A stretch of DNA of 64,000 nt, from positions 62,001 through 126,000 of the IMG/VR virus record IMGVR_UViG_3300047557_002951. One strand, written 5' to 3'. The notes beneath the pieces are model-generated. The model did no database searches. It was not told the origin of the DNA and saw nothing but the letters and a program-made list of their open reading frames with translations. Source of the stretch: a virus. Both the position numbers and the translations under genes were made by a program. Below are positions 32,645-40,364 of this stretch, one piece after another (positions within the stretch are counted from its first letter, which is position 1; each line of letters begins with the position of its first letter).

Positions 32645-33192
32645 TGAATGTCAGGATATGCATCCTTAATGAGTTGGTGAGTTATCTTATATTTAGTTTG
32701 TAACTGTTTGTCTTTCGTGAGAATAAGAATCTCTGCTTCTTTTGGATGCAATCCCTCCAAAAGATTAATAAACATAGTTTCAATACGAAGTTTTGATATG
32801 GATGAATTTCCACCTCGAATAAAATTATAAAAAATTCTAGCTTCTTGCCTCAGCGAAGTCCGCTGTGTTGCCATATGAGAATCTAGTTTACTTGGATTTT
32901 CCAGTTGCTTTTCAATGCTAGTGGAAAGATTATCGTTCCCAGAAGATTGATCTTGAACACTGGAATATGGAACTGGACCTTCCGGTAGAGCGGAAAATAC
33001 ACTTTCATCAAAATTCCAAATTAAAATAGAAACAAGAGCATCATTACGATACTCTTGTAAGACTTCAATTTTTTTCTGATTTGTCCTTTGTTTTGAAACT
33101 AATTCAAGAATCTCATGTTGAAACGGATTTGATTGTAGTTTGATCGATTCAGTCGTCGTCTTCGCTACTGTCTTCTTCTTCGTCGTAGTCAT
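32626..33192 (-). CDS. Conserved T4-like phage protein (DUF6433-like)
   Basis: 188 residues. A Lys/Thr-rich N-terminus (MTTTKKKTVAKTTTE), then ALVSILIWNFDESVFSALPE and RQEARIFYNFIRGGNSSISK, FINLLEGLHPKEAEILIL, LIKDAYPDIQWGG: the pattern of a widespread T4-like family for which no function is set. Overlaps neighbours on both sides. Confidence 0.75.
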   Translation of the reverse strand: MTTTKKKTVAKTTTESIKLQSNPFQHEILELVSKQRTNQKKIEVLQEYRNDALVSILIWNFDESVFSALPEGPVPYSSVQDQSSGNDNLSTSIEKQLENPSKLDSHMATQRTSLRQEARIFYNFIRGGNSSISKLRIETMFINLLEGLHPKEAEILILTKDKQLQTKYKITHQLIKDAYPDIQWGGRS

Positions 33193-33385
33193 TTAAATCT
33201 CCTTCAAATCTAAAAGCAAGTATTTCATCTGGAATAACATTTCCATTCTGATCAAAAAATTCTGGGTGCATATATGGTACTTTATTATTCTCGATATGTT
33301 GACTTACCACCCAAACAATAAGCCCACCAACAAGGAAGAACAAAATTGAAACAAGAATGCTTAATGTGATTGCTACTGCGATCAT
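33149..33385 (-). CDS. Small membrane protein with conserved acidic tail
   Basis: 78 residues. One N-terminal membrane helix (VAITLSILVSILFFLVGGLI), then a conserved soluble part (MHPEFFDQNGNVIPDEILAF) and an Asp/Glu tail. Common in cyanomyoviruses. Location in host inner membrane inferred. Confidence 0.75.
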   Translation of the reverse strand: MIAVAITLSILVSILFFLVGGLIVWVVSQHIENNKVPYMHPEFFDQNGNVIPDEILAFRFEGDLNDYDEEEDSSEDDD

Positions 33386-33534
33386 TGTTTTGTCTCCTGG
33401 GAATTTCGTTTTCTTAGCTGTATGCCTATCCGAAAATGAAATTCCCAGTTGAGGAGAGAAACCATTTTCGCATAAGCAAAATTAAAAAAGTTTGGTTCCT
33501 CCTTCTTCTTAATATTGCGGAGCATAAGCTCCAT
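33382..33534 (-). CDS. Small hypothetical protein
   Basis: 50 residues if the ATG at 33534 is used (MELMLRNIKKKEEPNFFNFA...). A longer frame opens at 33582 but would overlap the upstream gene by 44 nt; GAGG lies just before 33534 and GGAG before the ATG three codons on. Contains FHFRIGIQLRKR. Unknown function. Confidence 0.5.
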   Translation of the reverse strand: MELMLRNIKKKEEPNFFNFAYAKMVSLLNWEFHFRIGIQLRKRNSQETKQ

Positions 33535-33538
33535 ACCT

Positions 33539-33892
33539 CTATTTATTTGTAATTTTCTTCCTTCTGCCTGGTCTCTTGTCATAAAGATATTTTTCGGTAT
33601 CGGTCAAAATTGAGTCCAGGTAGTTTCGAATTTTACGAGCAAAAGGTTTTGATAAGTATCCATATGCTTCTCTTAATTGCTTATGAATTTCGTCCTGTCC
33701 TCCTTCCAAATATGTATCTAAATCTTCCACCAAGAGTTTTAAATTGATTGCAGTGGAACTTTCAAGAAATTGTTTAGCTTCTGCTCTTTTAGCTTCTTTC
33801 CCTCTGAGGTACTGATAGAAATTCATGACAAATTTTTGCTCGGAGAAAGCATAGTCAATTGCTTTTTCTACATCAAAACAATACTCTTCCAT
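33539..33892 (-). CDS. Conserved hypothetical helical protein
   Basis: 117 residues, helical, mixed charge (EEYCFDVEKAIDYAFSEQKF, KLLVEDLDTYLEGGQDEIHK), basic end RPGRRKKITNK. Contiguous with the glutaredoxin gene. No domain recognised. Confidence 0.65.
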   Translation of the reverse strand: MEEYCFDVEKAIDYAFSEQKFVMNFYQYLRGKEAKRAEAKQFLESSTAINLKLLVEDLDTYLEGGQDEIHKQLREAYGYLSKPFARKIRNYLDSILTDTEKYLYDKRPGRRKKITNK

Positions 33893-34129
33893 CTAGACAA
33901 TTCCGTTTTCCTTTAGGTATTTTACTGTGTCTGTGCATCCACCTAGATGCAAATCATTCATAATAACCTGAGGAAAAGTAGAGCCATTACCAAATTCAGC
34001 ATAAAAGTCATCTCTGGAAAAATGTTCTCCAAGAGTATAAACAACATAGTCAGATCCGGCAAGATTCAAAACTTGCTTGATCTTTTCGCAATACGGACAA
34101 CCGTTTTTTGAATATACAGTAAATTTCAT
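33893..34129 (-). CDS. Glutaredoxin
   Basis: 78 residues from ATG at 34129. Redox motif CPYC in YSKNGCPYCEKIKQVL, cis-Pro in TFPQVIMND, and GGCTDT at the glutathione site. Likely the electron donor for ribonucleotide reductase, supplying dNTPs. A frame to 34192 would overlap the preceding gene; the ATG at 34129 follows its stop directly (TAAAATG). Confidence 0.9.
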   Translation of the reverse strand: MKFTVYSKNGCPYCEKIKQVLNLAGSDYVVYTLGEHFSRDDFYAEFGNGSTFPQVIMNDLHLGGCTDTVKYLKENGIV

Positions 34130-34130
34130 T

Positions 34131-34319
34131 TTAATAATTTGTTGGGGTTTCTCGAACAGTAAGATTTCCTTTTCCTTCAAGGCTACGAACAAAGAGCTCT
34201 GTAAACCTTTCCATTTTCATATAATGAACTGATGCAGGATGTTCATTGATTGCATTTTTAAGAACATTAAGTTCATTCCACTCATCGTCAGAAAGCATAG
34301 AGTTTTCAGTAACATCCAT
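34131..34319 (-). CDS. Small conserved cyanophage protein
   Basis: 62 residues from ATG at 34319 (MDVTENSMLSDDEWNELNVL ...), conserved in cyanomyoviruses as I recall. Helical with HPASVHYMKMERFTELFVRS. An upstream ATG at 34358 would add 13 residues of low-complexity sequence. Unknown function. Confidence 0.65.
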   Translation of the reverse strand: MDVTENSMLSDDEWNELNVLKNAINEHPASVHYMKMERFTELFVRSLEGKGNLTVRETPTNY

Positions 34320-34377
34320 TACATTATAACACATTTCATTATTATGTATTGAAATCATAACTTTATCTTAAGATTTC

Positions 34378-34617
34378 TCAGAACAATCCACCAAAAAATG
34401 AAGACCCACCATTTCCGTCTTTCTTCATTTTATCGGTGATTTCTTCAATCTTATCTGAAAATTCTTCAATCTTCATAATGCGATCGATACCAACTACAAG
34501 CTCTGAAATTGCATGAGCGATATTTGATTTTTCAGATCTTGCAGCATTAGCAAGTGCAGAACGAAGATAGCTTTGTGCTTCTTCGAGGTTTTCTTTTACA
34601 TTCTTTGAGAGTGCCAT
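34378..34617 (-). CDS. Small conserved helical protein
   Basis: 79 residues (MALSKNVKENLEEAQSYLRS ...), Ala-rich helices ending in SSFFGGLF. Preceded by GAGGAGC as a good Shine-Dalgarno. Unknown function; regular in cyanophage early clusters. Confidence 0.65.
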   Translation of the reverse strand: MALSKNVKENLEEAQSYLRSALANAARSEKSNIAHAISELVVGIDRIMKIEEFSDKIEEITDKMKKDGNGGSSFFGGLF

Positions 34618-34683
34618 GTGTGCTCCTCGATTACTTTACTATTTTAGCAGTTTGATGGCTCAATGGTAGTGCGGATGACCGCC

Positions 34684-35262
34684 CTAAATCTTACGCAGTT
34701 CAAATGTACCATCTTTGCGGTCGATCCAGATCAGTTGATCATTTTCTTTCCAATTGACTTGATCTAGAAGATCATCAGGAAGTTGAATGAAATAGTTGTC
34801 AATTCCTTCCTCAATTTGTTGCTGTACCGGAAGTAGCCATTTAGTTACTTTGTTGTGTTTAGGTTCTACTTTGCTACACATTTCATTCAATTGTTCTTCG
34901 GTATAACGAAGTGCTTCCATATCACTATGTCCCCAAGGAGGCATAAGATCTTCTACCGTAGGTTCTTCGAATTTTTTATGTTCTTCGGGATAATAATTTT
35001 CTTCCCAAAAACTAGTCCAGGCTTTTTGGGATTCTGGCGATTTATCTTGCTGGTTAGAAACATGATCAACTCCATTGCCATTCAGAAGTGCCAGAAGTTC
35101 ATAACAGTGTTCAGTCCGATTCTTATAAGTATAGTAATTATCTAGAACCACTGACTTAATGACATCATAAATTTCTTGTGGTGATGCTCCACTAGAGTTA
35201 ATGGCATCTTCTACCCACTTTTCTAGATTTTCAAATGAATATTTTTTGTAATCAAAACTCAT
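34684..35262 (-). CDS. Conserved protein with AbrB-like C-terminal segment
   Basis: 192 residues. The last 40 (YFIQLPDDLLDQVNWKENDQ, then LIWIDRKDGTFELRKI) look like a SpoVT/AbrB swapped-hairpin DNA-binding motif. The rest is acidic and helical. If it binds DNA it could regulate phage or host genes; this is inference. Overlaps the gene before by 4 nt. Confidence 0.7.
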   Translation of the reverse strand: MSFDYKKYSFENLEKWVEDAINSSGASPQEIYDVIKSVVLDNYYTYKNRTEHCYELLALLNGNGVDHVSNQQDKSPESQKAWTSFWEENYYPEEHKKFEEPTVEDLMPPWGHSDMEALRYTEEQLNEMCSKVEPKHNKVTKWLLPVQQQIEEGIDNYFIQLPDDLLDQVNWKENDQLIWIDRKDGTFELRKI

Positions 35263-35468
35263 GATTGATTCCCCAACATTTCAATTTTATTGTGAAGTTC
35301 ATAAAGTTGATTTGATGTCTCTATTGATTCTATTTCTAAATCTTTAATTCGTTGGGCAAGATTCGCAACAATATCCATTACAGAATACTCAACTCCAGTA
35401 ATTTCATCAGACATCTTGAAGTCGGTTTTTTCATAGTCCTGTATAAAACGATCAATAAATTGTTTCAT
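35259..35468 (-). CDS. Small helical protein
   Basis: 69 residues (MKQFIDRFIQDYEKTDFKMS ...), coiled-coil-like C-terminal half (NLAQRIKDLEIESIETSNQL). ATGA-type overlaps with both neighbours. Unknown function. Confidence 0.6.
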   Translation of the reverse strand: MKQFIDRFIQDYEKTDFKMSDEITGVEYSVMDIVANLAQRIKDLEIESIETSNQLYELHNKIEMLGNQS

Positions 35469-35749
35469 AATTTAATTTGACGAAAAGGAATGTTTAGTGT
35501 GTCTTCATATTTAAGTGGACATCCATCGGTAGATCCAAACTTTGCTACCCACTTACGCAGAAGCATTCTAGCATACTCTGGACGGATTGAGAAGGCTTGA
35601 GTTCGTATTTGGAAGTATTCCGGTGACTTCTTAGGAAAATCTTCTGCTGAGGCCAGAATAGAGTATTCTAGTTCGTTTAAGGAAGTAAGAAAAGTGTTTT
35701 TGTTTTCTTCGGTTGGATTTTCGATTACAAGATCAATCAGTTCATACAT
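35465..35749 (-). CDS. Conserved hypothetical protein
   Basis: 94 residues (MYELIDLVIENPTEENKNTF ...), helical, with a conserved-looking RKWVAKFGSTDGCPLKYEDT. Unknown function. Overlaps neighbours by 4-8 nt. Confidence 0.6.
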   Translation of the reverse strand: MYELIDLVIENPTEENKNTFLTSLNELEYSILASAEDFPKKSPEYFQIRTQAFSIRPEYARMLLRKWVAKFGSTDGCPLKYEDTLNIPFRQIKL

Positions 35750-35942
35750 AATGAATCTTTTTCTGTGGATTGTTTAATTGCTTTTTGATAAATTTTGTTG
35801 CCGATTCTAGTGAATGGAATTTTACTATTTTTGGAAATACTTCCATTTCCATAAAATTAAGCCATAAAAACCATTTCCTATATTGTGGGAAAAAGCAGAC
35901 CTCACCACTAAGATCTGCTTCCTCTATAATTCGGTACTTCAT
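35742..35942 (-). CDS. Small hypothetical protein
   Basis: 66 residues (MKYRIIEEADLSGEVCFFPQ, then YRKWFLWLNF). Aromatic-rich first half, basic end. Unknown function. Confidence 0.6.
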   Translation of the reverse strand: MKYRIIEEADLSGEVCFFPQYRKWFLWLNFMEMEVFPKIVKFHSLESATKFIKKQLNNPQKKIHYV

Positions 35943-36151
35943 TGTTGTTGGTAGATGATTGGTTTATTGTACTCAATGTCATTCCAATGTCGCACCACTC
36001 CAGCAATAATGAAACAATTTGTAATGAGATAAGAAAGAAAGATTATGGTTCTAACAATGGCGATCACATCAGATTCTCTATCACATTTTGATGCTTTCTC
36101 TCCAAGTGCTTTTGCCCACCATCGCCAGGCTGTATTACGCTTTAATTTCAT
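35939..36151 (-). CDS. Small conserved membrane protein
   Basis: 70 residues. TAWRWWAKALGEKASKCDRE then one membrane helix (IFLSYLITNCFIIAGVV). Conserved in cyanomyoviruses as I recall. Likely inner membrane or thylakoid; role unknown. Confidence 0.7.
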   Translation of the reverse strand: MKLKRNTAWRWWAKALGEKASKCDRESDVIAIVRTIIFLSYLITNCFIIAGVVRHWNDIEYNKPIIYQQQ

Positions 36152-36311
36152 TTGATGCTCTTCCTAATTCCCAAGCAATATTCATCCACTCACGAAGTAT
36201 TACATTTTTACGAAATGGGTCAGGACATTTTGCATCAGAAAAAAATCGTTCGGAACGAAAGCTGTAACCTTCAAGTTCATCAAACCAATCTTCAAATGTT
36301 TTGTACTTCAT
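36135..36311 (-). CDS. Small conserved hypothetical protein
   Basis: 58 residues from ATG at 36311 (MKYKTFEDWFDELEGYSFRS ...); an upstream ATG at 36338 gives a 47-nt overlap with the previous gene. FEDWFDELE and ILREWMNIAWELGR are typical of small cyanophage proteins. Unknown function. Confidence 0.6.
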   Translation of the reverse strand: MKYKTFEDWFDELEGYSFRSERFFSDAKCPDPFRKNVILREWMNIAWELGRASNEIKA

Positions 36312-36555
36312 TGTTTCGTTTTCTTTCTTTTGTTTCACTAATTGTATAATCCTTTTTATTTAACTTATAGCGAGTAATGTATTTGTCTAAATGTTCCTGA
36401 CAAACAAAGTAACAAACTTTTTCTTCCTTTCCGTCCTTATGAACAAGAGTCAGTGGAAAACACTCATGAAAAGATGGAGTCTCAATGACTATTTGTTCTT
36501 TTGGTGGCTGTCTCTTACTTTGTGGTTTTACTTTGACTGGCTTTTTCTTTTTCAT
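36292..36555 (-). CDS. Small basic conserved protein
   Basis: 87 residues. Lys/Pro-rich N-terminus (MKKKKPVKVKPQSKRQPPKE), then a compact part VCYFVCQEHLDKYITRYKLN. No known domain. Its start lies inside the end of the 56-residue ORF before it. Confidence 0.6.
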   Translation of the reverse strand: MKKKKPVKVKPQSKRQPPKEQIVIETPSFHECFPLTLVHKDGKEEKVCYFVCQEHLDKYITRYKLNKKDYTISETKERKRNNEVQNI

Positions 36556-36685
36556 TTAGTACAGATTGATAATAACGATTATAAGCAAGAAACCGATTCA
36601 TACTTGGAGTAACCCCCAATGATTCACAGCAACGAATATATGATAAAAATTCATACCAAGGTGATGTTGAATCTGTGTCACTCAT
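36515..36685 (-). CDS. Small hypothetical protein
   Basis: 56 residues (MSDTDSTSPWYEFLSYIRCC ... NRFLAYNRYYQSVLNEKEK). ATGA overlap with the gene before and a 41-nt overlap with the next. The first 48 codons look conserved; the tail reads over the neighbour start. Unknown function. Confidence 0.55.
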   Translation of the reverse strand: MSDTDSTSPWYEFLSYIRCCESLGVTPSMNRFLAYNRYYQSVLNEKEKASQSKTTK

Positions 36686-36897
36686 AACTTATACTCAATC
36701 TCTCCAGAATAAGTAGATTGCTGCCCCCATCCTTCTTGAATGCCTTTTAGATAAAACCGAGTGGCTTTAATACATTCTTCCTCAGTAAGGCTTGTAATCA
36801 ATCCTTTATCATCTTTATCAAAACTCTTCCAAGTTCCCCATCGCGCCTTCTCAACATAGAAGGTACCGTCATCAATCCAGTTCTTTTGATGTTCCAT
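36682..36897 (-). CDS. Small conserved cyanophage protein
   Basis: 71 residues (TFYVEKARWGTWKSFDKDDK, GLITSLTEEECIKATRFYLK). A frequently seen small family in T4-like cyanophages. Unknown function. Confidence 0.7.
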   Translation of the reverse strand: MEHQKNWIDDGTFYVEKARWGTWKSFDKDDKGLITSLTEEECIKATRFYLKGIQEGWGQQSTYSGEIEYKL

Positions 36898-37477
36898 AAT
36901 ACATCATATCCTCACGATAACGAGTAATCACAGCAGAAGCAAATTCAACAAAATTATCCATATTAGCCTGTAGTTGATCTTCACTGCAATCAAAATTGTT
37001 TGTAATTCTTTCGATCATATCTTCACTTGGAAGCTGACACATCAGAAGAGAAAGAACCGCAATTAGATAACATGCAGTATTGTGCGCAGGGCTGACATCT
37101 CTCATGGTAAGAATGACATCAAATGTGCTGGGAATTCCTTCTTCTTCGTCACCATCTTCATCTGCACCATAAGCAGCAATAGCACCCATACCACAAATCC
37201 AGATCAATTCAAAACACATAAAGTTTTGATCATCGGGAGAAATTAGAATTAGTTCTTCTTTTGTTGGAACTTTACCATTTCGGAGATCATCGACGATTTG
37301 ATCTGGGACATCCTCAAGTTCAAAATCTGGTGGAATGCAATCCGCGAGATCATGACGATACATCAGACAGCTTAAAAAATCATAAGTAAAATCAGTAATT
37401 TCTTCTCCTTCTTTTTTAATGTCATTAATTCTCGACTGAAGAGACTTCAGATCGATCGAATTGGATTCGGTGCTCAT
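36872..37477 (-). CDS. Conserved hypothetical acidic protein
   Basis: 201 residues, strongly acidic, several hydrophobic patches (FELIWICGMGAIAAYG, ACYLIAVLSLLMCQL). Helical. No motif recognised. Start overlaps the membrane protein gene by 4 nt; a TTGACA-17-TAGTAT match (37499-37527) lies over its 5' side, inside coding sequence. Confidence 0.65.
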   Translation of the reverse strand: MSTESNSIDLKSLQSRINDIKKEGEEITDFTYDFLSCLMYRHDLADCIPPDFELEDVPDQIVDDLRNGKVPTKEELILISPDDQNFMCFELIWICGMGAIAAYGADEDGDEEEGIPSTFDVILTMRDVSPAHNTACYLIAVLSLLMCQLPSEDMIERITNNFDCSEDQLQANMDNFVEFASAVITRYREDMMYYGTSKELD

Positions 37478-37746
37478 TGCGTTTTCGATTCAGACTCCAT
37501 ACTAACATGAGACTCATGGGCTGTCAACTCCTCAAGCAGGTCTTGTGCCAGTTTTTCATATTTCCACTTCATAATCAAATTAGTTATTGGATTTCTTGGA
37601 TGAAAACGAATCATCCAATAGAATCGTTCTAGTTTAATTTGAAATAATTTAAACAATAAAACAATCGCATCGGATACATTTTTATCCACTACAATAGCAT
37701 AACCCAAAATAGAAAAAATAAACAACAAAGAGTAATATAAACTCAT
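37474..37746 (-). CDS. Small membrane protein
   Basis: 90 residues. N-terminal hydrophobic helices (LYYSLLFIFSILGYAIVV; AIVLLFKLF), then FHPRNPITNLIMKWKYEKLA, a phrase repeated in cyanophage homologues. Unknown function. Confidence 0.7.
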   Translation of the reverse strand: MSLYYSLLFIFSILGYAIVVDKNVSDAIVLLFKLFQIKLERFYWMIRFHPRNPITNLIMKWKYEKLAQDLLEELTAHESHVSMESESKTQ

Positions 37747-37931
37747 AAGTTCGATTCTCCACTAATTGTGCGTCTTAAGTTCTGTAGATATTCAAGAACA
37801 AAATCTTGCCAAACAGTCAACTCAGAATCACATTCAAGTTTTTTTGCTCGCATTCTGATCTCATTGTGTGGAGTGCGGACATCTTCGATGAGGAGATCAA
37901 TCGCCTCAAGTTGTTTATTTTTTGTTGTCAT
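37743..37931 (-). CDS. Small helical protein
   Basis: 62 residues (MTTKNKQLEAIDLLIEDVRT ...), helical and acidic. 4-nt overlap with the next gene, 17-nt with the one before. Unknown function. Confidence 0.6.
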   Translation of the reverse strand: MTTKNKQLEAIDLLIEDVRTPHNEIRMRAKKLECDSELTVWQDFVLEYLQNLRRTISGESNL

Positions 37932-38088
37932 TTTGGATTAAAATCGGACAGCTTGGAATTACTTTTTTTATTTCTTTTTTTATTTCGATCTTTTGTGTTG
38001 GTGTCAACCCAATTACATTTTGCAATCGATTGAATATCTCAACTACTTGTGAGCAACTTATAATTGCGATCGAAAAAATTTCCAACAT
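37915..38088 (-). CDS. Small protein with hydrophobic N-terminus
   Basis: 57 residues: MLEIFSIAIISCSQVVEIFN, then RLQNVIGLTPTQKIEIKKEI and VIPSCPILIQN. A short hydrophobic start followed by a conserved-looking helix; two Cys. Shares one base with the previous gene. Similar small proteins are usual in this part of cyanophage genomes. Confidence 0.65.
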   Translation of the reverse strand: MLEIFSIAIISCSQVVEIFNRLQNVIGLTPTQKIEIKKEIKKVIPSCPILIQNDNKK

Positions 38089-38399
38089 CAGTCTCTTCGC
38101 ATTGAATCATCATCATTCTTAAAGAAATTATAAAGATCATCAACTGACATTGAAGAATCTAGATGAGTAGATGGATCTGGATTTCCTAGATCCATGATCT
38201 GCATAAACTCATCCAAACTTCCGTCTTCTCCTTTTCCTTGTACCGCAACTCTTCGTGCCTTACGAATAATTCCAGCAGCAGATCGATTTGCTTTTGACCA
38301 TTTTTCGGCAAAAATCATATCTTCTAAACTCACTTCTTCGCCATTTTCAATTCGAGTTGCAATCTGTTCTAGGCGAAGTCGTGTTTGCGTTGATAGCAT
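38088..38399 (-). CDS. Conserved hypothetical protein
   Basis: 103 residues (MLSTQTRLRLEQIATRIENG, EEVSLEDMIFAEKWSKANRS). Helical, followed by an acidic C-terminal part. Unknown function. Confidence 0.65.
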   Translation of the reverse strand: MLSTQTRLRLEQIATRIENGEEVSLEDMIFAEKWSKANRSAAGIIRKARRVAVQGKGEDGSLDEFMQIMDLGNPDPSTHLDSSMSVDDLYNFFKNDDDSMRRD

Positions 38400-38421
38400 A
38401 ATGTCTCCTAATAAACAATAT

Positions 38422-38643
38422 TTATTTGGTCTTCCTTGGCTTTCTTATCTTAGAAGTGGAAGAAGATGAGTCAATAAAGATGGTGCCAATTCCTGGTTTG
38501 GCTCGATGATTTTCAATAAATTTTTTTGCTTGTAATTCTGTATTAACAACTTCTAACTGTTCATTGTTAAAAATGATCATTAGCTGTTTCTTTCCATAAG
38601 GAACAACAGCATAATGATCTTGTGTGATAAATCCTTTTTTCAT
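38422..38643 (-). CDS. Small hypothetical protein
   Basis: 73 residues, beta then helix (DHYAVVPYGKKQLMIIFNNE, LQAKKFIENHRAKPGIGTIF), basic end RKPRKTK. 4-nt overlap with the HNH gene. Unknown function. Confidence 0.6.
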   Translation of the reverse strand: MKKGFITQDHYAVVPYGKKQLMIIFNNEQLEVVNTELQAKKFIENHRAKPGIGTIFIDSSSSTSKIRKPRKTK

Positions 38644-39008
38644 AAAATATTTTTACGAGGTCTATAGACTCTCAATTCTTGTTTGACTAATTGTGTTCTC
38701 CATTCTTCAATTCTATTAAATTTTTCTTCGGTATAAAATTCTTGTTTTGGATACCAATCATAAAAGTTCTCATGCGCTTTAGATCTATTACAAGATTCAC
38801 ATGCACAAACTACATTTGTAATGTGATCGGTTCCACCTTTTGCTTGTGGTATGATATGATCTATTGTTAGATTTTCCTCAGATTCACAATAAGCACATTT
38901 ATGTTCCCATTTTTCTTTAATCGATTTTCTCCACAATCTTCTTGCTTCTGATGGAGATGATGTTTCTAGGTTATAAAGATAGTCGTCTGATGAATTGTAA
39001 AGTTTCAT
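38640..39008 (-). CDS. HNH endonuclease
   Basis: 122 residues. Complete HNH core: CAYCESEENLTIDHIIPQAK, GGTDHITNVVCACESCNRSK: two CxxC zinc pairs, DH of the first strand and N of the finger. Either a free-standing homing endonuclease or a phage-encoded nuclease against host or competitor DNA. Embedded in a cluster of small early genes. Confidence 0.85.
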   Translation of the reverse strand: MKLYNSSDDYLYNLETSSPSEARRLWRKSIKEKWEHKCAYCESEENLTIDHIIPQAKGGTDHITNVVCACESCNRSKAHENFYDWYPKQEFYTEEKFNRIEEWRTQLVKQELRVYRPRKNIL

Positions 39009-39129
39009 TCTTTAAATGGGAACTTATAATATCTATAGTTTCTTTAATCGTAATATAGATGTAAATGAATTCTATATGATATGAAATATCTTGATCTCTT
39101 TTAAGAAATTTTTGAACTCTTTTTAGCAC
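38971..39129 (-). CDS. Possible small protein, GTG start
   Basis: 52 codons from GTG at 39129 (LKRVQKFLKRDQDISYHIEF, IYIYITIKETIDIISSHLKN). It fills the 92-nt gap between two genes, overlapping the HNH gene by 38 nt. Amphipathic pattern is protein-like, but the start codon and overlap make it uncertain. Confidence 0.35.
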   Translation of the reverse strand: MLKRVQKFLKRDQDISYHIEFIYIYITIKETIDIISSHLKNETLQFIRRLSL

Positions 39130-39298
39130 AAGCACTCCTCGCCCAAGCACGACTTAAACTATTTACATAAGAACAAGACTTTTGTTTTTTACCACAATGG
39201 GGACACATTTCATTCGGTGGATCTGAAATATATCCCTCAGGAGTATACATCTTCTTCTTTTTTTGGTTTTCTGATTGTTTTCTTTTCCTATGATTCAT
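39101..39298 (-). CDS. Small zinc-finger-like protein
   Basis: 65 residues; basic N-terminus then MYTPEGYISDPPNEMCPHCG, KKQKSCSYVNSLSRAWARSA. CPHC and a later C could hold zinc. ATG overlaps the upstream stop (ATGA); a second ATG at residue 17 is possible. Unknown function. Confidence 0.55.
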   Translation of the reverse strand: MNHRKRKQSENQKKKKMYTPEGYISDPPNEMCPHCGKKQKSCSYVNSLSRAWARSACAKKSSKIS

Positions 39299-39567
39299 AC
39301 AATCACTGGTTCTTGTGATCCCTCTGGAAGTTTTTCTCGATGTGGATTAAGTTGATCAACTTTACCCATAGGCAATCCAATTTGACCAGGAAGTTGTTTG
39401 TCTGTTGTAGATGTTATATCAATTACCTGATCCATAATAAAGCGATAACGACTATAAGATCTATTATGTGAATCAAATGAAACCATCATGATTGCATCAT
39501 TAATATCTCCACAATGTGCAATGATTCTGCCACTTTTATTGTCCTTTACTACCCAATATTCGTTCAT
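39295..39567 (-). CDS. Conserved hypothetical protein
   Basis: 90 residues from ATG at 39567 (MNEYWVVKDNKSGRIIAHCG, DINDAIMMVSFDSHNRSYSR). The longer frame from 39588 starts on the -10 box of the promoter at 39587-39615 and so would not be on that transcript, which fixes the start. Unknown function. Confidence 0.7.
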   Translation of the reverse strand: MNEYWVVKDNKSGRIIAHCGDINDAIMMVSFDSHNRSYSRYRFIMDQVIDITSTTDKQLPGQIGLPMGKVDQLNPHREKLPEGSQEPVIV

Positions 39568-39676
39568 AAGTTTCAGTCTTTTTTTCATTATACAGCTCTT
39601 TTGGCTTTCTGTAAAGACCTGGCCATGTGTCTCTTATGATTTCAGCACATTTATATGGTGTCTCTGATGTAATCAT
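39536..39676 (-). CDS. Doubtful small ORF over a promoter
   Basis: 46 codons (MITSETPYKCAEIIRDTWPG, LYRKPKELYNEKKTETYERI). It looks protein-like but overlaps the start of the next gene and contains the promoter at 39587-39615. No clear Shine-Dalgarno. Confidence 0.3.
   Translation of the reverse strand: MITSETPYKCAEIIRDTWPGLYRKPKELYNEKKTETYERILGSKGQ
39587..39615 (-). promoter_or_regulatory. sigma70-type promoter of the small-gene cluster
   Basis: TTTACA (39610-39615), 17-bp spacer, TATAAT (39587-39592) on the minus strand, 20 nt before the ATG at 39567. Confidence 0.75.
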
Positions 39677-39678
39677 CT

Positions 39679-39840
39679 TCAAAGTCTAGATGGCGTGTGG
39701 TCAATATCTTTTAACATTTCCTCCAATAATGCACCATATTCTCTAAATCTTCTATCTCCCGCAATAAAACAACGCTGACGCATCCATACTGCATCTGCAA
39801 GAAGTTTTACTTGGTCTTCTGTGAATGTTATGGTTTTCAT
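39679..39840 (-). CDS. Small hypothetical protein
   Basis: 53 residues (MKTITFTEDQVKLLADAVWM, RQRCFIAGDRRFREYGALLE). Clear helical pattern and good codon structure; 34 nt after the secreted-protein gene. Unknown function. Confidence 0.55.
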   Translation of the reverse strand: MKTITFTEDQVKLLADAVWMRQRCFIAGDRRFREYGALLEEMLKDIDHTPSRL

Positions 39841-39874
39841 TTTAATATTGTAACTTTCTTATGTAGAAGAATAA

Positions 39875-40285
39875 TCAATCCCAAGAAATCTGACGAACCC
39901 AGAGATCTTTAGTAACTTCAGTAATAGCATATCCAGAAGGAAGTTTTGCGTCTTTAACAACTCCAGCGGTTGGACTAGCAACTCGATACTGGTTCTTATA
40001 TGCTGCTTGACGATCACTATCCCAGGTCATAAATCCTTGAGAACCAAACCAAGACTTAACAGTATAAGAAATCCCAGATTTATTTACTACTGCTTGAATA
40101 ATTCGCTTATCTAAAAATCCTTGTTTGTTGCGAATATCAGTAATCTTACAGGTTGCCTTTTCAATCCAAGGATGATTCCTTTGTCCAAGATACCAACACA
40201 TTTCAGTGTAAGTATAGGTTTTCTGCTGTGCGTTTGCAGCAAGCGGCGACAAAATCAGTGCCAGTGCAATCAATGCTTTTTTCAT
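39875..40285 (-). CDS. Secreted or periplasmic protein with signal peptide
   Basis: 136 residues. Classical signal peptide (MKKALIALALILSPLAANAQ, cleavage after ANA), then YTEMCWYLGQRNHPWIEKAT and a beta-rich domain (SWFGSQGFMTWDSDRQAAYK). Looks like a cyanobacterial exported protein. A -10 match (TATAAT, 40307-40312) without a good -35 precedes it. Function unknown; the export signal points to action in the periplasm. Confidence 0.75.
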   Translation of the reverse strand: MKKALIALALILSPLAANAQQKTYTYTEMCWYLGQRNHPWIEKATCKITDIRNKQGFLDKRIIQAVVNKSGISYTVKSWFGSQGFMTWDSDRQAAYKNQYRVASPTAGVVKDAKLPSGYAITEVTKDLWVRQISWD

Positions 40286-40364
40286 AGTTAAGGAAACTCT
40301 GTAAGTATTATAGGCGATATTTCAAGTTTATGAAAGAGGTCTGTGCCAATTTTTAAGGTGGCGG

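Noticed and set aside
34640-34740. tRNA-Gly-like sequence (GGCTCAATGGTAGTGC, a GCC in the anticodon place, TTCAAAT loop)
   Set aside because: No acceptor stem, U33 missing, anticodon and T stems mostly unpaired, and the 3' half is coding for the AbrB-like protein. At best a relic.
37499-37527. TTGACA-17-TAGTAT match
   Set aside because: Lies inside a coding region with a poor -10; could be chance, noted under the downstream gene only.
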